Part shown: piece by piece, positions 39,146-48,262 of the stretch | Layout: each line of letters begins with the position of its first letter | How positions within the stretch are numbered: the first letter of the stretch is position 1 | Assembly: GCF_017744955.1 (NCBI RefSeq) | Contig: NZ_JAGIAG010000002.1 | Location: 186,001 to 250,000 of the forward strand | From: Dokdonella sp. | GTDB taxonomy: Bacteria; Pseudomonadota; Gammaproteobacteria; Xanthomonadales; Rhodanobacteraceae | Reading direction: 5' to 3' | DNA: 64,000 nucleotides | Made by a program: the position numbers and the translations under genes | The notes under the pieces: model-generated | Told to the model about the DNA's origin: nothing | Seen by the model: the letters and a program-made list of their open reading frames with translations, nothing else | The model's database searches: none

Positions 39146-39415
39146 GTGAGCGGATGGATGGGCGAGTACGGGTGGCTGCTCTGGGCGCTGTTCGCGCTGT
39201 GCGCGATCGTCGTCTATCGCCTGCGCCGTGACGGCGGCGATGGCAGCCTGCCGCGACGCATCGCGTCGGCCCTGTTTTCGCTTTCCGGTCCGATGCATGC
39301 CGATCCGACCAGCGCGCGGCGGCGGGAAGTCACTCCGACGATGATCGTTCTGATCTTCGCCGGACTGGTTCTGGCGGCGGCGATGACGGCACTGGTCGCC
39401 CTGCTCGGTTCCTGA
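39146..39415 (+). CDS. Small two-helix membrane protein
   Basis: An 89-residue protein with two predicted membrane helices: GWLLWALFALCAIVVYRL near the N-terminus and MIVLIFAGLVLAAAMTALVALL at the C-terminus, joined by a basic cytosolic or periplasmic loop (RRIASALF..., SARRREVTP). The GTG start at 39146 follows the oxygenase gene; ATG at 39158 is an alternative. Family unknown. Its 3' end overlaps the end of the convergent CHAD gene by 86 bases. Confidence 0.6.
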   Translation: MSGWMGEYGWLLWALFALCAIVVYRLRRDGGDGSLPRRIASALFSLSGPMHADPTSARRREVTPTMIVLIFAGLVLAAAMTALVALLGS

Positions 39416-40283
39416 GAGCGACGGTTCGGAAGTCCGATTGCGTGTGACGGGCGGCAGGCAGCTCCGCGCGGATGCGTTCCTGCAGGTGCGCGGTGCCGCG
39501 CTCGCTCAGCTCACGCAGCATGGCGCGATCGGCCGGCGCGAAGACGGAGCGCTTGCCGCAATGCTCGCGCAGCAGGGCGTAGTCCTGCGCCTCGCCGAGC
39601 AGGATCGCCAGGCGCTTGGCGCCTTCCCCGATTTCCGGCGGCGCCGCGATCGAATCGCCGAGCGCGCGCAGTTGTTGCGACAACCGCCGCGCACGGCGGC
39701 GCCAGCGGTGCCAGTCCTCGTCGCGGCCACTGCGTTGCGCGCGCGCGGCGGCTTCGTCGGCTCGCGTCGCGCTGACGCGCAAGGCGTCGTGGGCCTCGGT
39801 TTCGGCGACCGTTTGCCAGGGCAGGGCGGACAGCGCGGCCTGCAGCACGGCGAGCAGGGCGCGCCGGTCGCGCAGGTGCGGGTCCGTCGTCATCGTCGTG
39901 CGTGCCCGCTCGGCCCTGGCGTGTGCGGCGACACGGCGGCTGCGGCGCAGGATCGCGGCCGCCTCGGTGTCGGCGTTCTTGCGCAACAGATGGTCGAGCG
40001 TGCCGACCAGGGCTTGCGTGTCGCGCAGCTTCGACAGCCGCCGGTTCAGGCGGCGCAGCTCGCGGTCGATCAGCACGGCTCCCGGTCCGAGCGTGGCCGC
40101 GCCCAGCGCCAGCGTCGCGCGCGCGCGGCGCAGCGACTTGCGCGCCTGGTGCACCCCGGCGTGCAGGCGCGAACCGCGCCAGCCCAGGCAGGCGATCGCC
40201 TGCGTCAATTCCGTCGTGGCGTAGTCGCGCAAGCGCGTTCCCGGTGCCGGTGTCGATTCGGACGTGCTGCGGGATGAGCCCAT
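39330..40283 (-). CDS. CHAD domain protein
   Basis: A 317-residue protein with conserved histidines and basic residues of CHAD: LHAGVHQARKSLRRARATLALG, LNRRLSKLRDTQALVGTLDHLL, then WHRWRRRARRLSQQLRALG. CHAD domains are helical and bind polyphosphate granules. The start at 40283 is the ATG giving the N-terminus MGSSRSTSES; the following region is in a different frame from the upstream SDR. The C-terminal tail (about 40 residues) overlaps the small membrane-protein gene and may be poorly conserved. Confidence 0.85.
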   Translation of the reverse strand: MGSSRSTSESTPAPGTRLRDYATTELTQAIACLGWRGSRLHAGVHQARKSLRRARATLALGAATLGPGAVLIDRELRRLNRRLSKLRDTQALVGTLDHLLRKNADTEAAAILRRSRRVAAHARAERARTTMTTDPHLRDRRALLAVLQAALSALPWQTVAETEAHDALRVSATRADEAAARAQRSGRDEDWHRWRRRARRLSQQLRALGDSIAAPPEIGEGAKRLAILLGEAQDYALLREHCGKRSVFAPADRAMLRELSERGTAHLQERIRAELPAARHTQSDFRTVALRNRAGRPVPSSPPPEPVRRRSERSSSE

Positions 40284-40459
40284 GTCGCTAGCAGGCGGCG
40301 GCCACGATCGGTGCAGCATAGCTCCTCGCCGCCCATGGACACCAAAGGTGGCAACGGCGCCGTTGCGATCGCCGCCGATGGGGACGATTCGGGGTCGGCT
40401 CTCCGGCGGTGCCGGCGCCGCCTCACGGAATCGGTCGCTGGCGTCCCTGGTTGTATTTC

Positions 40460-41287
40460 TTACGACGACGACTGCCGCGGCGGCGTGTCGTCGCCGACGC
40501 GGAAATCCTTGCCGCGCCGGTCGATCAGACGCAGCGCGAGGCGGTCCGGCAGGAGCTTGAACAGGCGTTTGATGGTGCGGTTGACGCCACCGGTGACGTG
40601 AACGATCTCGCCGCGATCGAGCGCCGCCAGCGCCTGGCGCACGACCGGTTCGGCCTCCATCCACAGCCATTTCGGCATGTCCGTGAGCAGTTCGCGCGCG
40701 CCGTTGACGTCGTGGAACTCGGAGTAGGTGAAACCGGGGCAGAGCGCGCAGACGCGGATTCCGTGCGCGCGGTTCTCCAGCGCCAGCGCCTGCGAGAACT
40801 TGACCAGATACGCCTTCGACGCCGCGTACAGCGTATGGCCGGCCGGCGCCGGAATCAGGCCGGCGAGCGAGGCGACGTTGACGATGCGGCCGCTGCCGCG
40901 CTCGCGCATGCCGGGCAGCAGGCGATGGCAGAGCTCGGTCGGCGCCGTCATCATGACCTGGATGAAATCCGCATGCGTCGGCCAGTCGCGCGAGACGAAG
41001 CTGCCGGTGACGCCGTAGCCGGCATTGTTGACCAGCGTGTCGACGGCGAGGCCGCGACGTTCGATCTCCTCGCACAGAAGCCGCGGCGCGTCCGGCTGGG
41101 CGAGGTCGTGGGGCAGGCATTGCACGTCGACGCCGTGGCGGGCCCGCAGTTCGGCGGCCAGCGCGTCGAGCCGGTCCGCGCGGCGAGCGGTCAGCAGCAG
41201 GGGCTGGCCGCGCGCGGCCAGTTCGCGCGCGAAGGCCGCGCCGATGCCGGCGGACGCGCCGGTGACCAGGGCATGAGTCGCCGCCAT
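40460..41287 (-). CDS. Short-chain dehydrogenase/reductase
   Basis: A 275-residue SDR with TGASAGIGAAFARELAARG (cofactor binding), NNAGYG, the serine in VNVASLAGL, and YAASK. The C-terminal part KRLFKLLPDRLALRLIDRRG resembles the DltE-like or general SDR group acting on lipids or aldehydes; the substrate cannot be assigned. The start at 41287 (MAATHALVTGAS) has GGAGAA upstream; ATG at 41302, five codons earlier, is possible. It is divergent from tpiA. Confidence 0.87.
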   Translation of the reverse strand: MAATHALVTGASAGIGAAFARELAARGQPLLLTARRADRLDALAAELRARHGVDVQCLPHDLAQPDAPRLLCEEIERRGLAVDTLVNNAGYGVTGSFVSRDWPTHADFIQVMMTAPTELCHRLLPGMRERGSGRIVNVASLAGLIPAPAGHTLYAASKAYLVKFSQALALENRAHGIRVCALCPGFTYSEFHDVNGARELLTDMPKWLWMEAEPVVRQALAALDRGEIVHVTGGVNRTIKRLFKLLPDRLALRLIDRRGKDFRVGDDTPPRQSSS

Positions 41288-41415
41288 CGTTGAGTTCTCC
41301 ATGGGTGATCCGGCGCGCAGCGTAGTCGCAAGGCCGGCACGGCGTCAGCGTTCGCGGTTGTCGCTCCGGGCGCCGGTGGCTATCCTTGCGCGCCTTTCGC
41401 TGGTTCAGGATCGTC

Positions 41416-42165
41416 ATGCGTCGTCCGCTGGTCGCCGGAAACTGGAAGATGCACGGGTCGCGCGCGAGCGCGGCCGAGCTGGTCGGCGCGACCGCCGCGG
41501 CGTTGCCGGAGGGCGTCGACGTCGCCGTGCTGCCGCCGTTTCCATATCTGGACGGTCTGATCGCGCTGCACGGCGGCAGCGGCATCGCGTTCGGTGCGCA
41601 GGACCTGAGCGCCCACGCGCAGGGCGCCTACACGGGCGAAGTGTCCGGCGCCATGCTGAAGGACATCGGCTGCCGTTGCGTGCTGGTCGGTCATTCCGAA
41701 CGGCGCCAATACCATGCCGAATCGGACGAGCAGGTCGCGGAGAAATTCCTCGCCGCGCAGGCGGCGGGCCTGCAGCCGATCCTCTGCGTCGGCGAGACGC
41801 GTGCCGAGCGCGAAAGCGGCGCGACCGAGGCGGTCATCGCGCGCCAACTCGATGCGGTCGTCGCGCGCGCCGGCATCGCCGCGTTCGCCCAGGCCGTGGT
41901 CGCCTACGAGCCGGTCTGGGCGATCGGCACTGGCCTGACCGCCTCGCCGGAACAGGCGCAAGCGGTTCACGCGTTCATCCGTGACAAATTCGTTCGGCTC
42001 GATGCTACAATCGCAAACTCGCTGCGGCTTTTGTACGGCGGCAGCGTCAAACCCGCCAATGCGGCCGAACTGTTCGGCCAACCCGACGTGGATGGCGGAT
42101 TGATCGGCGGGGCCTCGCTGGTGGCGGCGGATTTCATCGCCATCTGCCAGGCCGCGCGAACGTAA
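41416..42165 (+). CDS. tpiA: Triosephosphate isomerase
   Basis: A 249-residue glycolytic enzyme interconverting dihydroxyacetone phosphate and glyceraldehyde 3-phosphate. VAGNWKMHG (K11, H13), the catalytic H93 in GHSERR, the base E165 in AYEPVWAIGTG and the phosphate-binding YGGSVKP are all intact. An AGGA precedes the ATG. It lies 14 bases from secG, in the conserved tpiA-secG-nuo order of many gammaproteobacteria. Confidence 0.97.
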   Translation: MRRPLVAGNWKMHGSRASAAELVGATAAALPEGVDVAVLPPFPYLDGLIALHGGSGIAFGAQDLSAHAQGAYTGEVSGAMLKDIGCRCVLVGHSERRQYHAESDEQVAEKFLAAQAAGLQPILCVGETRAERESGATEAVIARQLDAVVARAGIAAFAQAVVAYEPVWAIGTGLTASPEQAQAVHAFIRDKFVRLDATIANSLRLLYGGSVKPANAAELFGQPDVDGGLIGGASLVAADFIAICQAART

Positions 42166-42179
42166 ACGAGTTTCGGAAC

Positions 42180-42665
42180 ATGCTGTCCATCGTTGCAAAC
42201 ATCCTCTATGTGCTGATCGCGATCGCCATGATCGTCCTGATCCTCTTGCAGCGCGGTGCTGGCGCCGCGGCGGGGTCGGGCTTCGGCGGCGGCGCTTCGG
42301 CAACCGTCTTCGGTGCGCGCGGCTCGGCGAATTTCCTGTCGCGCAGCACGGCGGTCCTCGCGGGTTTGTTCTTCCTGCTCAGCCTCGGCATGGGCATTTA
42401 TGTCGGTCGCGGGGGCCCCCAGGTCCGCGCGTCGGACGATCTGGGCCTGATGTCCGGCGTCGCCGCTCCGGCGAAACCGGCTCCGGCGGCACCTTCGTCG
42501 AACGGCGAAGTTCCGCAGCCGGCAGCAGCGCCCGCGGCCTCTCCCGAGAAGCCGCAGCCGACGTCCGCCGAGGCCGCCGACAAACCCGCGGCGAACGGCG
42601 ACAAGCCGCCCGCCGACACGCCGGCGAAAGACGTGCCGAAGGATGGGGGGAAGGACGGAAAGTAA
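42180..42665 (+). CDS. secG: Preprotein translocase subunit SecG
   Basis: A 161-residue inner-membrane protein. The two helices of SecG are clear (VANILYVLIAIAMIVLILLQ and STAVLAGLFFLLSLGMGIYV), with the conserved QRGAGA..GSGFGGGAS between them. The C-terminal half is a P/A/K-rich extension of about 75 residues, longer than E. coli SecG, and presumably disordered. tRNA-Leu begins six bases after the stop, so the tRNA may be processed from the tpiA-secG transcript. Confidence 0.94.
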   Translation: MLSIVANILYVLIAIAMIVLILLQRGAGAAAGSGFGGGASATVFGARGSANFLSRSTAVLAGLFFLLSLGMGIYVGRGGPQVRASDDLGLMSGVAAPAKPAPAAPSSNGEVPQPAAAPAASPEKPQPTSAEAADKPAANGDKPPADTPAKDVPKDGGKDGK

Positions 42666-42670
42666 GCCGT

Positions 42671-42755
42671 GCCCAGGTGGCGGAATTGGTAGACGCACTA
42701 CCTTGAGGTGGTAGCGACGCAAGTCGTGGAGGTTCGAGTCCTCTCTTGGGCACCA
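42671..42755 (+). tRNA. tRNA-Leu (anticodon GAG)
   Basis: The 85-base gene folds as a class II tRNA: acceptor GCCCAGG with CTTGGGC, anticodon arm CTACC-TTGAGGT-GGTAG with anticodon GAG (reads CUC/CUU), a long variable arm and the T-arm GAGG-TTCGAGT-CCTC. CCA is encoded. A hairpin with GGAGA/TCTCC (about 42776-42792) follows in the spacer before nuoA. Confidence 0.96.
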
Positions 42756-42878
42756 TAAATCGGTCGGTCGCGCTTCGGAGAAGTTTCTCCGCAGCGCGGT
42801 TCGTCCGATCTTTCTTTACCGTCGTCGCCCGGCCCGGCCGGAGCGATCGCTGATGCGCTGCCAGGCGCGGAGGTGTGT

Positions 42879-43235
42879 GTGCTCACCGAGTATTTCCCGG
42901 TGCTGTTGTTCTTCGTCGTCACCGCGATCGTCGGCATCGCGCTGATCGTGATCGGCAATCTGCTCGGCCCGAAGCGGCCGCAAGCGCAGAAATACACGCC
43001 CTACGAATGCGGCTTCGAGGCATTCGAGGACGCGCGCATGCGTTTCGACGTGCGCTACTACCTGATCGCGATCCTGTTCATCATCTTCGATCTCGAAATC
43101 GCCTTCGTTTTCCCGTGGGCGACCGTGTTCGGCAAGCTCGGCCTGCTCGGACTGATCGAGATGGGCATGTTCCTCGCGCTGCTGGTGCTCGGCTTCGTCT
43201 ACGTCTGGAAGAAGGGAGCTCTCGAATGGGAGTGA
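42879..43235 (+). CDS. nuoA: NADH-quinone oxidoreductase subunit A
   Basis: A 118-residue membrane subunit of complex I with three helices and the conserved loop [30 protein letters not shown]. The GTG at 42879 is chosen because GGAGG is five bases upstream and it gives [10 protein letters not shown]; the GTG at 42873 overlaps the ribosome-binding site. It is the first nuo gene and overlaps nuoB by ten bases. Confidence 0.96.
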   Translation: MLTEYFPVLLFFVVTAIVGIALIVIGNLLGPKRPQAQKYTPYECGFEAFEDARMRFDVRYYLIAILFIIFDLEIAFVFPWATVFGKLGLLGLIEMGMFLALLVLGFVYVWKKGALEWE

Positions 43236-43780
43236 TAGAGCGCATCGGCGAGTCGATGCACAACCCGGCGCCGGTCAACGTCGTCGACGACATCCTGCGC
43301 CCGGGCGACGACAATCCGCTGATCCAGCGCGGTTTCGCCACCGCCAGCATGGACGCCCTGATCAACTGGGCGCGTACCGGCTCGATGTGGCCGATGACCT
43401 TCGGTCTCGCCTGCTGCGCGGTCGAGATGATGCACGCCGGCGCGGCGCGCCTGGACCTCGACCGCTACGGCGTGATCTTCCGCCCGAGTCCGCGCCAGTC
43501 CGACGTGATGATCGTCGCCGGCACCCTGGTCAACAAGATGGCGCCGGCGCTGCGCAAGGTCTACGACCAGATGCCCGATCCGAAATGGGTCATCTCGATG
43601 GGCAGCTGCGCCAACGGCGGCGGCTACTACCACTACTCCTACGCGGTCGTGCGCGGCTGCGATCGCATCGTGCCGGTCGACATCTACGTGCCGGGCTGTC
43701 CGCCGACGGCCGAGGCGCTGATCCACGGCATCCTGCAGCTGCAGAAGAAGATCCGCCGCACGAACACGATTGCGCGTTGA
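43226..43780 (+). CDS. nuoB: NADH-quinone oxidoreductase subunit B
   Basis: A 184-residue subunit carrying the N2 iron-sulfur cluster, the last electron carrier before quinone. The ligands are C63 and C64 ([10 protein letters not shown]), C128 (GSCANGGG) and C158 (VPGCPPT). The start lies inside the end of nuoA. Length and motifs are standard. Confidence 0.97.
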   Translation: MGVIERIGESMHNPAPVNVVDDILRPGDDNPLIQRGFATASMDALINWARTGSMWPMTFGLACCAVEMMHAGAARLDLDRYGVIFRPSPRQSDVMIVAGTLVNKMAPALRKVYDQMPDPKWVISMGSCANGGGYYHYSYAVVRGCDRIVPVDIYVPGCPPTAEALIHGILQLQKKIRRTNTIAR

Positions 43781-43793
43781 GAAGAGCACCGAG

Positions 43794-44564
43794 ATGAGCG
43801 AAACAACGGCAAGCAACGGCCGCTCCGCGTTTGCGCAGAAGCTCGAGGCCAGGCTCGGCCAGAAGCTCGTGTCGCTGAGCGAGTCGCGCGGCGAGACGAC
43901 GATCGAGGTGCTGCCGGAGAACTGGCTCGCCGCGTCGGCGCTGCTGCGCGACGACGCCGAGCTGCATTTCGAGCAGTTGATGGACCTGTGCGGCGTCGAC
44001 TACCTGTCCTACGGCGACGACGAATGGGACACGCGCGACGTGACCTCCACCGGCTTCAGCCGCGGCGTCGAAGGCCGCATGGTCGGTCGCTTCAAGTGGG
44101 GCGAGGCGATCACCTCGGAGAACGGCAGCGCCAAGGGCATCGAACCCGTGCCGTCGCCGTCTCGGCGTTTCGCCGTCGTCGCGCATCTGCTCTCGCTCAA
44201 GTACAACCGTCGCCTGCGGCTGCGCGCGCGCTGCGCGGACGACGAGCTGCCGAGTCTGCCGTCGCTGGTCGGCATCTGGCCGAGCGCGGACTGGTTCGAG
44301 CGCGAGGCGTTCGACCTCTACGGCATCGCGTTCGAAGGCCATCCGGACCTGCGCCGCATCCTGACCGACTACGGTTTCGTCGGCCATCCGTTCCGCAAGG
44401 ACTTCCCGCTGATCGGCAACGTCGAGGTGCGCTACGACCCCGAGAAGCAGCGAGTCGTGTACGAGCCGGTCACGTCGGTGGAGCCGCGCGTGCTGGTGCC
44501 GCGCACGATCCGCGACGATTCGCGCTACGAGCAGGCGAGCGCCGAACGCAAGGCAGGGAAATAG
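43794..44564 (+). CDS. nuoC: NADH-quinone oxidoreductase subunit C
   Basis: A 256-residue hydrophilic subunit of the connecting module. The 30-kDa subunit signature is [42 protein letters not shown]. The C-terminal extension ([14 protein letters not shown]...) is usual. nuoC and nuoD are separate genes here, unlike the fused nuoCD of E. coli. The GAG-rich sequence before the ATG at 43794 serves as ribosome-binding site. Confidence 0.96.
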   Translation: MSETTASNGRSAFAQKLEARLGQKLVSLSESRGETTIEVLPENWLAASALLRDDAELHFEQLMDLCGVDYLSYGDDEWDTRDVTSTGFSRGVEGRMVGRFKWGEAITSENGSAKGIEPVPSPSRRFAVVAHLLSLKYNRRLRLRARCADDELPSLPSLVGIWPSADWFEREAFDLYGIAFEGHPDLRRILTDYGFVGHPFRKDFPLIGNVEVRYDPEKQRVVYEPVTSVEPRVLVPRTIRDDSRYEQASAERKAGK

Positions 44565-44569
44565 CCGCC

Positions 44570-45823
44570 ATGCAGGAAATCAAGAACTACACGATGAACT
44601 TCGGCCCGCAGCATCCCGCTGCGCACGGCGTGCTGCGCCTGGTGCTGGAGATGGACGGCGAGACGATCATGCGCGCCGATCCGCACATCGGCCTCCTGCA
44701 TCGGGCGACCGAGAAGCTGGCCGAGTCCAAGCCGTTCAATCAGTCGATCGGCTACATGGACCGCCTCGACTACGTCTCGATGATGTGCAACGAGCACGCC
44801 TACGTGCGCGCGATCGAGAACCTGCTCGGGGTCGAGGCGCCGGAACGCGCGCAGTGGATCCGCACGATGTTCGACGAGATCACGCGCATCCTGAACCACC
44901 TGATGTGGCTCGGCTCGAACGCGCTCGACCTCGGTGCGATGGCGGTGTTCCTGTACGCGTTCCGCGAGCGCGAAGAGCTGATGGACTGCTACGAGGCGGT
45001 CTCCGGCGCGCGCATGCACGCGACCTACTACCGCCCGGGCGGCGTCTATCGCGACCTGCCCGAGCAGATGCCGAAGTACGGCGAGTCGAAGTGGCACAAG
45101 GGCAAGGACCTCGAGCGCCTGAACGAATGGCGCGGCGGTTCGATGCTCGACTTCCTCGACGCGTTCACGGCCGATTTCCCGCGCCGCGTCGACGAATACG
45201 AGACCCTGCTGACCGACAACCGCATCTGGAAGCAGCGCACCGTCGACATCGGCGTGGTGCCGCCGGAGCAGGCGTTGGCCTGGGGCATGTCCGGGCCGAT
45301 GCTGCGCGGTTCGGGCGTCGAGTGGGATCTGCGCAAGAAGCAGCCGTACGCGAAGTACGCCGAGGTCGATTTCGACATCCCGGTCGGCGTCAAGGGCGAC
45401 TGCTACGACCGTTACCTGGTGCGCATCGAGGAGATGCGCCAGTCCAACCGCATCATCAAGCAGTGCGCGGACTGGTTGAGGAAGAATCCGGGGCCGGTGA
45501 TGGTGCGCAACTACAAGGTCGCGCCGCCTTCGCGTGTCGAGATGAAGGACGACATGGAAGCGCTGATCCATCACTTCAAACTGTTCACCGAAGGCTACAC
45601 GGTGCCGGCCGGCGAGACCTACGCCGCGGTCGAGGCGCCGAAGGGCGAGTTCGGCATCTATCTGGTCTCCGACGGCGCCAACAAGCCGTTCCGCCTCAAG
45701 TGCCGCGCGCCGAGTTTCGTGCATCTGTCATCGATGGACTCCATCGTGCGCGGGCACATGCTGGCCGACGTCGTCGCGATGATCGGCACCTACGACGTCG
45801 TTTTTGGCGAGGTTGATCGATGA
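44570..45823 (+). CDS. nuoD: NADH-quinone oxidoreductase subunit D
   Basis: A 417-residue 49-kDa subunit lining the quinone site. [46 protein letters not shown] and the C-terminal APSFVHLSS...[18 protein letters not shown] are conserved. The histidine and tyrosine expected at the quinone headgroup are in the HPAAHG region and the YMDRLDY block. It overlaps nuoE by four bases (ATGA). Confidence 0.97.
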   Translation: MQEIKNYTMNFGPQHPAAHGVLRLVLEMDGETIMRADPHIGLLHRATEKLAESKPFNQSIGYMDRLDYVSMMCNEHAYVRAIENLLGVEAPERAQWIRTMFDEITRILNHLMWLGSNALDLGAMAVFLYAFREREELMDCYEAVSGARMHATYYRPGGVYRDLPEQMPKYGESKWHKGKDLERLNEWRGGSMLDFLDAFTADFPRRVDEYETLLTDNRIWKQRTVDIGVVPPEQALAWGMSGPMLRGSGVEWDLRKKQPYAKYAEVDFDIPVGVKGDCYDRYLVRIEEMRQSNRIIKQCADWLRKNPGPVMVRNYKVAPPSRVEMKDDMEALIHHFKLFTEGYTVPAGETYAAVEAPKGEFGIYLVSDGANKPFRLKCRAPSFVHLSSMDSIVRGHMLADVVAMIGTYDVVFGEVDR

Positions 45824-46347
45824 AAGCGACCGGTACCTACGAGCAGGTCAAGGACGTCGATCCGCTGGTCGCGCTGAACGCGCACACGCGCGAACACATC
45901 GATCACTGGGTCGCGAAGTTTCCGCCCGACCGCAAGCGCTCGGCGCTGATCCAGGGCCTGTGGGCGGCGCAGGAGCAGAATGGCGGCCACCTGACCGACG
46001 AACTGATCACCGCGGTGACGAAGTACCTCGGCCTGCCGCAGGTCTGGGGCTACGAGGTCGCCACGTTCTATTCGATGTTCGAGACCACGCCGGTCGCGCG
46101 CAACAACGTCGCGATCTGCACGAACATCTCCTGCTGGCTCAACGGCGCCGAGGACATCGTGCGCCACTGCGAGAAGAAATACGGCATCAAGCTCGGCGAG
46201 AGCACGCCCGACGGCCGCATCTACCTCAAGAAGGAAGAGGAATGCCTGGCCGCGTGCTGCGGCGCGCCGATGATGGTGGTCAACGGCCACTACCACGAGA
46301 AGCTGACCGCCGCCGAGGTGGATCGGATTCTCGACGGGCTGGAGTGA
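45820..46347 (+). CDS. nuoE: NADH-quinone oxidoreductase subunit E
   Basis: A 175-residue subunit with the [2Fe-2S] cluster N1a in the NADH module. Four ligands are visible: C100 and C105 (CTNISC), C142 and C146 (CLAAC). The helical N-terminal domain is complete. It is translationally coupled to nuoD. In most operons nuoF follows directly; here an exported-protein gene intervenes. Confidence 0.97.
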   Translation: MKATGTYEQVKDVDPLVALNAHTREHIDHWVAKFPPDRKRSALIQGLWAAQEQNGGHLTDELITAVTKYLGLPQVWGYEVATFYSMFETTPVARNNVAICTNISCWLNGAEDIVRHCEKKYGIKLGESTPDGRIYLKKEEECLAACCGAPMMVVNGHYHEKLTAAEVDRILDGLE

Positions 46348-46350
46348 GGC

Positions 46351-46830
46351 ATGCATCGAGTGGTCGGCGCGCTTCTCGTTCTCGCCGTGGCGCTGCCCGC
46401 GTCCGCGCAGGCGGAGACGTGGAAGACGTTCGAGGACAGTGACGGCAAGTTCTGGGACACCGACGCACGGCTCGAAGTCGATCTCGATTCGGTGCGCAAG
46501 GCCGATGTCGCCAAGGCGACGGACGTCGAGGGTCACGCGCTGAGCGGTCCGTTCTTTCTCGCCACGCGGCGCGCGGTGCTTTCCGACCACGGTCGCGAGG
46601 CGCTGGGCTACGACAGCGAGCTGGCCAGCGAGTACTACCACTGCGCCGGCGAGACGCCGCTGCGCACGGCCAACGGTTCGGTGCTGTCGGCGGACATCAC
46701 CGACGGCAAGCAGAAAATCAAGTATCAGGGTCGCGCGGACGAGGCCTACGCCTTCGCCCCCGCGACCACGGGTTGGCAGAAGAATCTGCAGTCGCTCGTA
46801 TGCGCGCGCGCGCGGGCGATCGGATCCTGA
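46351..46830 (+). CDS. Small exported protein of unknown function inside the nuo operon
   Basis: A 159-residue protein with a Sec signal peptide (VVGALLVLAVALPASAQA, cleavage near residue 21). The mature part starts ETWKTFEDSDGKFWDTDARLE with a pattern (W, then aspartates, later CAGETPLR and LVCARA) faintly like small secreted surface-adhesin-E-type proteins, but this is not certain. It has two cysteines that could form a disulfide. GGAGTGAGG precedes the ATG, four bases after nuoE. No role in complex I is known for such a protein. Confidence 0.75.
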   Translation: MHRVVGALLVLAVALPASAQAETWKTFEDSDGKFWDTDARLEVDLDSVRKADVAKATDVEGHALSGPFFLATRRAVLSDHGREALGYDSELASEYYHCAGETPLRTANGSVLSADITDGKQKIKYQGRADEAYAFAPATTGWQKNLQSLVCARARAIGS

Positions 46831-46842
46831 GGCAAGGCAACG

Positions 46843-48156
46843 ATGAGCTACGGTCCAGCACCACAGGAACACCAGGTCGTCTACACGACGCTGCACTACG
46901 AGCGGCCGTGGATACTGGAAAACTATCTGAAGGTCGACGGCTGGAAGGCGTGGAAGAAAATCCTCGCCGAGAAGCCCGACCCGGCGACGATCGTCGACGA
47001 GGTCAAGAAGAGCGGCCTGCGCGGCCGCGGCGGCGCGGGCTTCCCGACCGGTCTGAAGTGGTCGTTCATGCCGCGCACGGCGCCGGGGCAGAAGTACATC
47101 CTGTGCAACTCGGACGAGTCCGAGCCCGGCACGTGCAAGGACCGCGACATCCTGCGCTTCAATCCGCACGCGGTGCTCGAGGGCCTGGCGATCGCCTGCT
47201 ATGCGACCGGTTCGACCGTCGCCTACAACTACCTGCGCGGCGAGTTCCACCACGAGCCGTTCGAGCACATCGAGCTCGCGCTGAAGGAAGCCTACGAGGC
47301 CGGCCTGCTCGGCAAGAACATCCAGGGCAGCGGCATCGACGTCGAGATTCACAATGCGCTCGGCGCCGGCGCCTACATCTGCGGTGAAGAGACCGCGCTG
47401 ATGGAATCGCTCGAAGGCAAGAAGGGCCAGCCGCGCTTCAAGCCGCCGTTCCCGGCCAACTTCGGCCTGTACGGCCGGCCGACGACGATCAACAACACCG
47501 AGACCTACGCCTCGGTGCCGACGATCCTCAACAAGGGCGCCGAGTGGTTCTTGAACCAGGGCAAGCCGAACAACGGCGGCCCGAAGATCTTCTCGGTGTC
47601 CGGGCACGTCAACAAGCCGGGCAACTACGAGATCCGCCTCGGCACGTCGTTCAAGGAACTGCTCGAGATGGCCGGCGGCGTGCGCAACGGCCACCAGCTC
47701 AAGGCCGTGATCCCCGGCGGTTCGTCGATGCCGGTGCTGCCGGCGGCGACGATGATGGAACTGACGATGGACTACGACGCGATCCAGAAGGCCGGCTCCG
47801 GCCTCGGCTCGGGCGCGGTCATCGTCATGGACGAGACCACCTGCATGGTGCGCGCCTGCCGCCGCATCAGCCAGTTCTACTTCAAGGAAAGCTGCGGCCA
47901 GTGCACGCCGTGCCGCGAAGGCACCGGCTGGATGTACCGCATGCTGACGCGCATCGTCGACGGCAAGGCCGAGCTCGGCGACCTCGACACGCTGAAGGCC
48001 GCCGCCGGCCAGATCGAAGGCCATACGATCTGCGCGTTCGGCGAAGCCGCGGCGTGGCCGGTGCAGGGTTTCCTGCGCCACTACTGGGACGAGTTCGAGT
48101 ACTACATCAAGAACGGGCGCTCGATCGTCGACGCGCCGTTGGGGGCTGCGGCATGA
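46843..48156 (+). CDS. nuoF: NADH-quinone oxidoreductase subunit F
   Basis: A 437-residue subunit that binds NADH, FMN and the N3 [4Fe-4S] cluster. GRGGAGFPTGLKW (61-73) and the ICGEETALMESLEG region form the flavin and NADH sites; the cluster ligands are C351, C354 and C357 (SCGQCTPC) with C397. The ATG at 46843 follows the exported-protein gene by 12 bases. A tandem-armed inverted repeat follows the stop. Confidence 0.97.
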   Translation: MSYGPAPQEHQVVYTTLHYERPWILENYLKVDGWKAWKKILAEKPDPATIVDEVKKSGLRGRGGAGFPTGLKWSFMPRTAPGQKYILCNSDESEPGTCKDRDILRFNPHAVLEGLAIACYATGSTVAYNYLRGEFHHEPFEHIELALKEAYEAGLLGKNIQGSGIDVEIHNALGAGAYICGEETALMESLEGKKGQPRFKPPFPANFGLYGRPTTINNTETYASVPTILNKGAEWFLNQGKPNNGGPKIFSVSGHVNKPGNYEIRLGTSFKELLEMAGGVRNGHQLKAVIPGGSSMPVLPAATMMELTMDYDAIQKAGSGLGSGAVIVMDETTCMVRACRRISQFYFKESCGQCTPCREGTGWMYRMLTRIVDGKAELGDLDTLKAAAGQIEGHTICAFGEAAAWPVQGFLRHYWDEFEYYIKNGRSIVDAPLGAAA

Positions 48157-48171
48157 AGCTGGATGTGAATT

Positions 48172-48250
48172 GTCAGCGGTCAGCGATCAGCGGCGAGTGG
48201 GCGGAAGCTCCCGCTTTCCGCCGCTCACCGCTCACCGCTCGGCCGCTCAC
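48172..48250. repeat. Inverted repeat with tandem GTCAGCG/CCGCTCA units between nuoF and nuoG
   Basis: The left arm (48172-48208) starts with GTCAGCG, GTCAGCG, ATCAGCG and continues GCGAGTGGGCGGAAGC. The right arm (48213-48250) is GCTTTCCGC followed by repeated CGCTCAC/CGCTCG units. The two pair imperfectly along almost their full length around a 4-base loop. The element starts 15 bases past nuoF and ends 12 bases before nuoG, within the operon. A GGGAG ribosome-binding site for nuoG lies just beyond it. Confidence 0.8.
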
Positions 48251-48262
48251 GGGAGCAACCGC

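Noticed and set aside
39330..41585. One fused SDR-CHAD protein on the minus strand
   Set aside because: The continuous frame covers the CHAD gene, but the SDR is encoded in a different frame (40460-41287), so they are two genes.
48170..48262. N-terminal extension of NuoG
   Set aside because: The extension is the repeat read through in frame; a ribosome-binding site and the conserved start lie at 48263.
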